The translations under genes and the position numbers were made by a program. This document shows positions 1 to 5,556 of a stretch of 5,592 bases of DNA, piece after piece. The stretch's first letter is position 1, and the number at the start of each line of letters is the position of its first letter. The notes under the pieces are model-generated. The model did no database searches, had not been told where the DNA came from, and worked only from the letters and a program-made list of their open reading frames with translations. This stretch comes from an uncultured Ruminococcus sp. GTDB taxonomy: Bacteria; Bacillota; Clostridia; Oscillospirales; Acutalibacteraceae. The DNA lies in NCBI GenBank assembly GCA_902773265.1, contig CACYDZ010000254.1, positions 1 to 5,592 on the forward strand. Direction: 5' to 3'.

Positions 1-201
1 ACTGCCTGTATATTTTGTTACGGTTACTTTACCGTCTGATACTTTGTACTGAAAATCTCCGTAAACACTGTCACTGCTGTCAAGCTGATGTGTCTGTGCC
101 TGACTTTCCAGTGTGTTTGTGTCGTATGCCGATACACTGCTTACTGTACACATAGACACCGTCATTATTGTTGATAACAACAGACTTAAAAATTTTTTCA
201 T
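1..201 (-). CDS. N-terminus of a secreted protein, probably BspA-type leucine-rich-repeat family (partial)
   Basis: The first 67 codons are present and the gene continues past the left edge in frame. The ATG at 199-201 follows a GGAGAG/AAGGAG ribosome binding site at 211-218. The product begins with a clear Sec signal peptide: MKK, a hydrophobic core (FLSLLLSTIMTVSMCTV), then SSVSA-YD, suggesting cleavage after about residue 25. After a polar Ser/Gln/Thr linker comes GDFQYKVSDGKVTVTKYTGS (residues 48-67). This matches the lead-in (F.Y.v.dG.vtitkYtG) that typically precedes BspA-like LRR_5 repeats in secreted clostridial proteins. Such proteins are exported and often serve in adhesion or carry cell-wall or dockerin modules. 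No complete repeat is visible here, so the family call rests on this one stretch. A putative promoter lies just upstream, so it can be expressed apart from the phosphatase operon. Secretion is near certain; LRR identity is probable. Confidence 0.65.
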   Translation of the reverse strand, partial: MKKFLSLLLSTIMTVSMCTVSSVSAYDTNTLESQAQTHQLDSSDSVYGDFQYKVSDGKVTVTKYTGS

Positions 202-262
202 TAGAAATTTCTCTCCTTTACACTAATATTGTTAGTTTCTGTCAAGTAATAGCTAAAACATA

Positions 263-291
263 ATAACATCGCCTCCCAAAAAAGTTGTCAA
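263..291 (-). promoter_or_regulatory. Putative sigma-70/SigA-type promoter for the secreted LRR-type gene
   Basis: On the minus strand a perfect TTGACA -35 box (286-291) is followed by a 17-base spacer and TGTTAT (263-268), a 4-of-6 match to TATAAT. Transcription would start near 256, giving a leader of about 55 bases before the ATG at 201. A second TTGACA lies at 240-245, but its matching -10 (TGTAAA) would overlap the ribosome binding site, so it is less likely to be a promoter. The leader also holds a CTAA/TTAG inverted repeat (224-236) and a perfect 10-base palindrome AGAAATTTCT (203-212) between ribosome binding site and start. Confidence 0.45.
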
Positions 292-354
292 TTTAATCGA
301 AATAATTTTACCACAGATTTTCTGAATTTTAACCAGTTCGGATAATATTTTTTA

Positions 355-1281
355 TCAATTTTCATTTTCTGGTACAACACAGTCAGAAATAACAATACAG
401 GTTATGTTATCAATTCCACCGTTTTCTATCGCTTTACGAACTAAGCACTCTGCAAGGTTTGGTTCTTCACTTGTCGTTAAAATCTGTGTAATTTCTTCAT
501 CGGTACACATATCATATAGTCCGTCACTGCATATTATGATTTTATTGTTTTCTATGGCAAATTTCTCATAAGTCAACGGATACAATCCCGTTCTGTAGTC
601 GTCAACACCAAGAAAAGATGTCAGTTTGTGAGAATCAGGACTTGTTCTTGCTTCTTCAGGCGTATAGATGTTGGCTTTCAGCTTCTTTACCGCAAGCGTC
701 TGGTCTTCTGTAATTTGTGTCAGTTTTCCGTCAGACAAAATATACACTCGGCTGTCACCGACATTATAGGCAGTTACCACTCCGTTCTTCTCAATGCATA
801 CCATTGCCAGTGTACTTCCGCCTATCTCTGACATTCTCTCCTCAATCATCTGACATATTCGGTCATTTGTTTCCTGCACATAGCTGTCGATTTCTTCTTC
901 TAAAATTTTCATATCCGCTTGTCTGATTTTATCACAAAATTCTGACAAACACTCTACCGCTATTTCAGAAGATTCTTTACCAAACGCTTCTCCTCCCATA
1001 CCGTCACATACGGCAAAGATAGCTCTTTCTGAAACTTCAACATCTGCTGTCTCAGACATAATCTCATCTTTTCGTATTCCGATGTTATCTGCATAAAAAT
1101 TATCTTCATTGACTTTTCTCTTTTTTCCTACATCAGAAGCCACTGATACCGATAATGTACGGATTTTTATTTTCTCATTCTTATCATCAGTATCGCTGTT
1201 TCTTTTTTTCTGAAACCACTGCTTTATTTTTTGAATAAAATTATTAATGATTACGCAAACTTTCATATTTTTTACTGTCAT
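355..1281 (-). CDS. PP2C-family Ser/Thr protein phosphatase (PrpC/Stp/PstP-like)
   Basis: This is a metal-dependent phosphatase (PPM/PP2C, 308 aa) expected to remove phosphate from Ser/Thr in the cytoplasm and oppose the kinase encoded at 3728-5422. The motifs appear in order: RKVNED (55-60), DGMGG (93-97), GGST (154-157), GDSRVY (175-180), TEDQT (191-195, Gln where His is usual), SDGLYD (252-257) and DNIT (291-294). The metal-binding aspartates D60, D93, D253 and D291 are all present, so it should be active. The flap segment between TEDQT and the FLG motif (196-225) is present. It differs from the minimal PrpC type in an N-terminal extension of about 40 residues: an amphipathic basic stretch (8-27) and then an acidic Ser/Asp/Lys linker. 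There is no transmembrane helix. The ATG at 1281 follows an AGGG site (1289-1292) at 7 bases and lies 21 bases after the permease stop. The next ATG (1266) lacks a ribosome binding site. The gene ends in a TGA-TAA double stop. Confidence 0.93.
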   Translation of the reverse strand: MTVKNMKVCVIINNFIQKIKQWFQKKRNSDTDDKNEKIKIRTLSVSVASDVGKKRKVNEDNFYADNIGIRKDEIMSETADVEVSERAIFAVCDGMGGEAFGKESSEIAVECLSEFCDKIRQADMKILEEEIDSYVQETNDRICQMIEERMSEIGGSTLAMVCIEKNGVVTAYNVGDSRVYILSDGKLTQITEDQTLAVKKLKANIYTPEEARTSPDSHKLTSFLGVDDYRTGLYPLTYEKFAIENNKIIICSDGLYDMCTDEEITQILTTSEEPNLAECLVRKAIENGGIDNITCIVISDCVVPENEN

Positions 1282-1302
1282 ATTTATACCCTATTTATTG
1301 TG

Positions 1303-2133
1303 TCAAAAATCTTTATTGCGTATTTTCAGACTGATAACAGCAATCACTGAACAGCAAAGGGCAATCAACAGGATAGCTCCCCATGCGTGCATAAGATTTT
1401 CAGCTGTATATTCATATGCTGCTTCTGTTTCCAATCTTACTACGGACGGAAAAACAGCACTCAATCTCAAAGGCAAGGATTCATCATTCAGATTGCCTAT
1501 ACTTCCCATAGCCGACATTCCCCATTTACTTACCGTTGCATAGGCAATCTTTTCTGACCAACCTTCCAAATCAAACAATACACCGCTCATTACCAACTGT
1601 AAAATCAATACAAACGGCATTGCTGTCATTGCTACATTCGGTACAGACGCTATAGAAGATATCATTATTCCCATAATATCTGAACACCAGATAATTAGCA
1701 ACAATGTAATAAAATATTCAATAATAGCATTATCAAAAATAATTCCGCCACGAGGAAAGTCAATAAATATAAGACAGATTATCATTAATATAATACTTTG
1801 AATCAAACACAGGAAAAAGTCAAACACGATATGAGCTCCTATGTAAGAACTCATATGTAAGCCTAAACGACATTCACTGGAAATCGTATCGTGTTCTTTA
1901 CAAATGCCTTGTATAGAATTGAAAACACCTATCCATATTGCCGCTGAAATAATGGCAAAAAAACCTGATTTTGTATCTTCATAAGTAGAAAACATATCTT
2001 CTCCTACAATCGCACATACCAAAAATGATATTACTGCCGCTATCACAATGAATTTCCAGTCTTTCTGATTAATAAATAAACGGTAATTTTTTTTTACATA
2101 TACACCGATTTGTTTTGTTCTTGATGATTTCAC
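1303..2133 (-). CDS. ABC-2 type (ABCG-like) transporter permease subunit
   Basis: A 276-aa polytopic membrane protein, probably the transmembrane partner of the FHA-ABC ATPase encoded just upstream. Six hydrophobic segments are visible at about 27-45, 57-77, 100-125, 137-162, 166-189 and 249-269. This is the ABC-2/ABCG layout, with a long loop (190-248) between helices 5 and 6 that should face outside. The short segment after helix 2 (KEHDTISSECRLGLHMSSY, 79-97) matches the ABCG connector, where a conserved Glu and Arg lead into helix 3 and contact the ATPase. The family mostly exports lipids, glycoconjugates or drugs; the substrate here is unknown. Translation starts at GTG (2131-2133), supported by a perfect AAGGAGG at 2141-2147; the next Met is residue 47, inside the mature fold. 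The gene lies 19 bases after the ATPase stop and 21 before the phosphatase. A run of nine A falls in codons 13-16. Confidence 0.88.
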   Translation of the reverse strand: MKSSRTKQIGVYVKKNYRLFINQKDWKFIVIAAVISFLVCAIVGEDMFSTYEDTKSGFFAIISAAIWIGVFNSIQGICKEHDTISSECRLGLHMSSYIGAHIVFDFFLCLIQSIILMIICLIFIDFPRGGIIFDNAIIEYFITLLLIIWCSDIMGIMISSIASVPNVAMTAMPFVLILQLVMSGVLFDLEGWSEKIAYATVSKWGMSAMGSIGNLNDESLPLRLSAVFPSVVRLETEAAYEYTAENLMHAWGAILLIALCCSVIAVISLKIRNKDF

Positions 2134-2140
2134 TGCTAAA

Positions 2141-2147
2141 CCTCCTT
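2141..2147 (-). promoter_or_regulatory. Ribosome binding site fixing the permease GTG start
   Basis: AAGGAGG sits 7 bases ahead of the GTG at 2131-2133. It is the strongest Shine-Dalgarno sequence in the window and settles the non-ATG start of the permease gene. Confidence 0.85.
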
Positions 2148-2152
2148 ATGGA

Positions 2153-3706
2153 TTACTTTCTGTTAATTCTTTCAAATTTTTTAATAAACTCATCTGCTCT
2201 GCCTTTTCCGCCTTCATAATTGATTTCTACAACAATTTCGCTAAGTCTTGTCACACCAAAAAAATTTAATGTTTCCTGTACATCACCGTAAAAAGCAAGA
2301 TGTCCCACTTCATCTTGCTGACTTTTAGCAAGAACAATAACTTTTGTAAATAAGTCCATTGCGTCATCAGGTGAATGAGAAATAACCATTACAACCCCTA
2401 CTTTTGATGAAAATTCTTTTAGATTTCTCATCAACGATACACGACTTGCTCTGTCCATACCCGAATCTGGTTCATCAAGAATAAATACTTCTTGATTACC
2501 TACCGCCTGCTTCGCTACTTCCACTCTTTTTTTCTGTCCTCCACTCAAAGAACGGATAAAATCATATTTATGGGTGGTAAGCATCATCTGTTCAATAGCA
2601 TTTTCTACTCTTTCTTCAATTTCTTCCTTGCTACAATCACTTGGTAACATTATACGAGCAGTATCTCGGATGGTATCTATTACAGTATCATTATCTCGTG
2701 TTGTAGAAAATTGTTCCACAATACCGATTTTACACTTCAGTATCTTAAAATTTTTATATAAATCCATTCCTTTTAAAAAAACTTTTCCTTGTATATCATA
2801 AGATTCTGCTGAAGGTTCATTAGATGATTTTTTCTTTCCCAAAATAGAATTTAAAAATGTTGTTTTTCCGGCACCTGAACCACCTAAAATCAAAATAAAT
2901 TCTCCGTCATAAATATCCATTTTGATATCTTTCAGTAAAGTTTTAGATTTCACTTTCACTGTTTCAATATCAATATTCATTATTGTGTTCTGCCTGTTTC
3001 TTTTGCGATTGTTGTCAGCAATATATTGATTGTATATAATTTCTTTTCCTGTAAAAATCAAAATACTGTTAGCAATTTTAATGACATCAAACGGAGAAAG
3101 TATTGCAGAAGAGTTTATTTCTTGGTCATTTACTGCCACACCATTCATACTGTCGTTATCAACAATCTTCCATTTATTACCGACTTTTTTCAGATAAGCA
3201 TGTTTTCTGGAAACCATAAAATCAGTCAATGATATTCCCTGCTCAATATTTCTACCTATCGGAACGGTTGTACTATCTGTTAAAGGATAACATTTCCATT
3301 GTTCATGTTCGGATGATGTTGTACTGAAAATAATTTCGATAGCTTTTTTATGAGGTGTACCCAACTCATCTCCATCAATACGTAAAATATCACCGTCACG
3401 CAATTTTACTGCCCGAGAACCATTTTCATTCAATTTTTCAAGCAGTTTTCCATTGTAATATGTACCATTCAGACTGTTATTGTCTTTATAGTAGTAATTT
3501 CCGTCTATGTACCGAAAATCTCCGTGATTTCGGGAAACAATCGTAGATTCAAGCGGAATATCACAAGTCGTATCTGGTGTATTTCTACCTAAACGCATAT
3601 CACCGTTAAGTTTCACTACCTGTACTGCCGTCTTGCCATTTTCTACAATCAACAGTAAAGCTGGTCTTTGTGGTGATGGTTTGTAGTATACTGTTTTACT
3701 ATCCAT
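2153..3706 (-). CDS. Tandem-FHA ABCG-type ABC transporter ATP-binding protein (Rv1747-like ATPase half)
   Basis: This 517-aa cytoplasmic protein joins two phosphopeptide-binding FHA domains to an ABC ATPase. FHA1 (about 15-128) has GR (40-41), SRNH (58-61) and NGT (80-82). FHA2 (about 138-220) has GR (151-152), SRKH (166-169) and MNG (187-189). Both keep the Arg, Ser, His and Asn used to bind phosphothreonine. A basic linker (222-241) leads to the ATPase: Walker A GGSGAGKTT (275-283), Q-loop Q332, signature LSGGQ (387-391), Walker B VFILDE (407-412), D-loop SGMD (415-418) and H-loop H444. All catalytic residues are intact. The ending HLAFYGDVQETLNFFG (469-484) is typical of the ABCG/White subfamily. 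The mycobacterial exporter Rv1747 has the same FHA-FHA-ATPase order fused to its membrane domain; here the membrane part is the next gene. The ATG is preceded by AGGGGAG at 3714-3720. I infer that kinase-made phosphothreonine recruits or gates the transporter. Confidence 0.93.
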   Translation of the reverse strand: MDSKTVYYKPSPQRPALLLIVENGKTAVQVVKLNGDMRLGRNTPDTTCDIPLESTIVSRNHGDFRYIDGNYYYKDNNSLNGTYYNGKLLEKLNENGSRAVKLRDGDILRIDGDELGTPHKKAIEIIFSTTSSEHEQWKCYPLTDSTTVPIGRNIEQGISLTDFMVSRKHAYLKKVGNKWKIVDNDSMNGVAVNDQEINSSAILSPFDVIKIANSILIFTGKEIIYNQYIADNNRKRNRQNTIMNIDIETVKVKSKTLLKDIKMDIYDGEFILILGGSGAGKTTFLNSILGKKKSSNEPSAESYDIQGKVFLKGMDLYKNFKILKCKIGIVEQFSTTRDNDTVIDTIRDTARIMLPSDCSKEEIEERVENAIEQMMLTTHKYDFIRSLSGGQKKRVEVAKQAVGNQEVFILDEPDSGMDRASRVSLMRNLKEFSSKVGVVMVISHSPDDAMDLFTKVIVLAKSQQDEVGHLAFYGDVQETLNFFGVTRLSEIVVEINYEGGKGRADEFIKKFERINRK

Positions 3707-3713
3707 TTGTATT

Positions 3714-3720
3714 CTCCCCT
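3714..3720 (-). promoter_or_regulatory. Ribosome binding site of the FHA-ABC gene
   Basis: AGGGGAG lies 7 bases before the ATG at 3704-3706, inside the 21-base gap after the kinase stop codon. It supports separate initiation of each cistron in a tightly packed operon. Confidence 0.75.
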
Positions 3721-3727
3721 AAATATA

Positions 3728-5422
3728 TTATTGATTTTCTGATATTTCAAACATAGTATAATTTTTCTTTTCTTCATCTGAAATCACTGATTCGTTATAG
3801 ATATTAAATATACCGTTGCAATATGCCTTTATGCTATATTGTTCTGATACTATAGTTTCTTTTTTGGGGGTAAATTTACAGGAAAAAAGTAATTCGCGTT
3901 CATTAAATCGGTAAACTATACCTTCCACAGCACTTTCAATGCTGACCATTATCCCATTTTCAACATCTTTTACTTCAACTATATTATCTTCTGCAACTCC
4001 ATAATATCTCAAGCTATTTTTATCTACAGAAAAAGCCTCCACATCATACTGTACAGTAAAAATAATTTTATTGAAATCTTCTTTTTTAATTCTTTCGAAA
4101 GTAAAAAATTCTTCAAATGAATCTTCAAAACCGTGTGGAACATTGTTTACAGTAAACACCGTATTCTGCACAGAAGTCTGCTCTACTCCCACAGGCAAAC
4201 TGTCAACATCATCTGATACGGTCTGCGTATTTTTTTCTGTACCGTTCTCATTTTCATTATCTTTCGGGAAAATTTTATAATAACCAAATAAGAAAATAAG
4301 TCCAGCTATAATTAAAATACCTATAATAACAATAATAGCCGTATTCCTGTTTCCTCCATCTTTTGGTGGTTCTATAATAGGTTTCTTTTGCGTCTCTTTA
4401 TTTTTATCTTCATTTCTATTTCTGATTTTTTTATCTGTTTCCTGAATGTCCTTAGGTCCTGCGTATACTGTTCTAAAATCATCATCTTGTTTCTTACGAT
4501 TTTCAGGATTGATTTTTTTTAAATCAGCAAGCATTTCATCAATTGTTTGGTATCTGTCCTTCGCCTCAAAAGAACAAGCTTTCATAATGATTTTTGCAAA
4601 TTCAGGCGAAGCATTTTTAGGTTCTGAAAAAGATTCTCCTTTTAATCTTCTCTCAACCGCATTATCGCTTGTTATCTTGCCTTCTTGAAGAGGCAATCGC
4701 ATACCATTCATAAACTGATACAAACATATTCCAAAAGAGTAAATGTCTACCTGATTGTTATAAGCTGTTTCTGCATTTTTAGCTTTAAAGACTTCAGGTG
4801 CCATATAATATTCTGCCCCTGCAAAAGAATGAGCAGACATGGCTTGCTTTGCAACATTAAAATCTCCCAGCTTATATATATTACTTTTCGATGATATAAA
4901 AAAATTATCTGGTTTGATATCTCTGTGCGTATATTTTTTGTCATGAAGTGCCTTGATTCCGTGTCCGATTTCTAAAGCAAGTTTAAATATATTTTGTTCA
5001 GAACACTCAAACTTAGATTGTCTTATAGACTGTTGTACACAGTCAAGAAATTCCATTCTTATACAAAGTAAATATCCCTGAAATTTCCCATCAATTTTCA
5101 TATCTATTTTCTGTTCTTCCTGATAGTTTACAATATACGGACAATCCTGTAAATCCTTCATAATCTGAATTTCTGTATCAATTCTTTTAAGAGTAGGTTC
5201 GATATTTTCTTCTACGTCTTTCTTCGTTTTACACCATACATCTGCTATTATCGGCTCAATTTTTACTGCAGAAATATCCGTACCACTTAAGCGTTTTGCT
5301 TCTGCACGATATACTACACTGAACGACCCTGTCCCTATCGGAGGTTCTATAAGTTTCCAACTTCCCCATAAAAGTTCCGGAAGATTGTCTTTAATATAGG
5401 GTATAACATTATGAATTTCCAT
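3728..5422 (-). CDS. Transmembrane Ser/Thr protein kinase with a non-PASTA extracellular domain
   Basis: A single-pass membrane kinase of 564 aa. The cytoplasmic kinase domain (about 20-302) has the glycine loop GTGSFSVVY (30-38), AVK lysine K54, helix-C glutamate E84, HRDIKPDN (166-173), APE (208-210), the helix-F Asp D226 and R290. All residues needed for phosphotransfer are present, but DFG reads DFN (187-189) and the usual GT..Y.APE reads GA. An insertion before helix C is common in clostridial kinases of this type. A charged juxtamembrane linker (303-360) leads to one transmembrane helix (about 361-382). The outside part has a polar Asn/Glu/Thr linker and then a beta-rich domain (about 421-564) with two cysteines (515, 535) and no PASTA repeats. 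I chose the ATG at 5422 because AGAAGG (5431-5436) sits 8 bases before it. A GTG at 5431 would add three residues but abuts that site. It heads the operon and probably senses an external ligand and phosphorylates the FHA-ABC protein or itself. Confidence 0.93.
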   Translation of the reverse strand: MEIHNVIPYIKDNLPELLWGSWKLIEPPIGTGSFSVVYRAEAKRLSGTDISAVKIEPIIADVWCKTKKDVEENIEPTLKRIDTEIQIMKDLQDCPYIVNYQEEQKIDMKIDGKFQGYLLCIRMEFLDCVQQSIRQSKFECSEQNIFKLALEIGHGIKALHDKKYTHRDIKPDNFFISSKSNIYKLGDFNVAKQAMSAHSFAGAEYYMAPEVFKAKNAETAYNNQVDIYSFGICLYQFMNGMRLPLQEGKITSDNAVERRLKGESFSEPKNASPEFAKIIMKACSFEAKDRYQTIDEMLADLKKINPENRKKQDDDFRTVYAGPKDIQETDKKIRNRNEDKNKETQKKPIIEPPKDGGNRNTAIIVIIGILIIAGLIFLFGYYKIFPKDNENENGTEKNTQTVSDDVDSLPVGVEQTSVQNTVFTVNNVPHGFEDSFEEFFTFERIKKEDFNKIIFTVQYDVEAFSVDKNSLRYYGVAEDNIVEVKDVENGIMVSIESAVEGIVYRFNERELLFSCKFTPKKETIVSEQYSIKAYCNGIFNIYNESVISDEEKKNYTMFEISENQ

Positions 5423-5430
5423 TATTTTCA

Positions 5431-5436
5431 CCTTCT
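5431..5436 (-). promoter_or_regulatory. Ribosome binding site deciding the kinase ATG start
   Basis: AGAAGG is 8 bases upstream of the ATG at 5420-5422, a normal spacing. The in-frame GTG at 5429-5431 overlaps the last G of this site, so initiation there would lack a usable Shine-Dalgarno sequence. Confidence 0.7.
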
Positions 5437-5451
5437 GATTATTTTTTACAT

Positions 5452-5479
5452 AAAAAATTTTCCAACTGTGCGGTTGAAA
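5452..5479 (-). terminator. Weak intrinsic terminator or attenuator-like hairpin upstream of the kinase
   Basis: Reading the minus strand, TTTCAAC (5473-5479) can pair with GTTGGAA (5460-5466) around the loop CGCACA, giving seven pairs including one G-U. A run of six T follows at 5452-5457. The stem is short and only moderately GC, so termination may be partial. It could end an upstream transcript or attenuate transcription entering the operon. It ends 16 bases before the kinase ribosome binding site. Confidence 0.3.
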
Positions 5480-5495
5480 GCCAGATAGTTACTGT

Positions 5496-5519
5496 CAAAA
5501 TTTGCGTACGCAAATTTTG
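5496..5519. repeat. Perfect 24-base palindrome
   Basis: The half-site CAAAATTTGCGT is followed directly by its exact reverse complement, with no spacer. It could be a cruciform or hairpin, an operator for a dimeric regulator, or the inverted repeat of a small mobile element. On the minus strand TTTTGACAG follows, which contains a TTGACA with no matching -10 box at the right distance. Confidence 0.8.
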
Positions 5520-5535
5520 TTTGGATTTTGATGAG

Positions 5536-5556
5536 TTTAAGGGCTTTGCCCTTAAA
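5536..5556. repeat. Strong stem-loop, 9-bp perfect stem with 3-base loop
   Basis: TTTAAGGGC and GCCCTTAAA flank the three-base loop TTT (AAA on the minus strand). No T-run follows on either strand, so it does not look like an intrinsic terminator. Confidence 0.75.

Noticed and set aside
314..324. CAGA/TCTG inverted repeat considered as terminator or operator
   Set aside because: The four-base arms are too short to distinguish from chance in this composition.
341..356. Hairpin GATAA/TTATC overlapping the phosphatase stop, considered as terminator
   Set aside because: It has only five A/T-rich pairs and no T-run afterwards on the minus strand.
628..926. Plus-strand open frames inside the phosphatase gene, and similar ones inside the other genes
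   Set aside because: They are antisense shadows of strongly supported genes, without ribosome binding sites or recognisable domains.
4747..4944. Minus-strand alternative frame of 65 codons inside the kinase
   Set aside because: It overlaps the HRD-to-APE catalytic core in another frame; the kinase frame is unbroken, so it is not a frameshift remnant.
5439..5466. TTGGAA-16-AATAAT as a kinase promoter
   Set aside because: The -10 would end about three bases before the ribosome binding site, so the transcript would start within or after it.
5493..5498. TTGACA in the palindrome region as -35 box of the kinase operon
   Set aside because: At 17 bases downstream the sequence is AACCGC, not a -10 element, and none fits at 16-18 bases.
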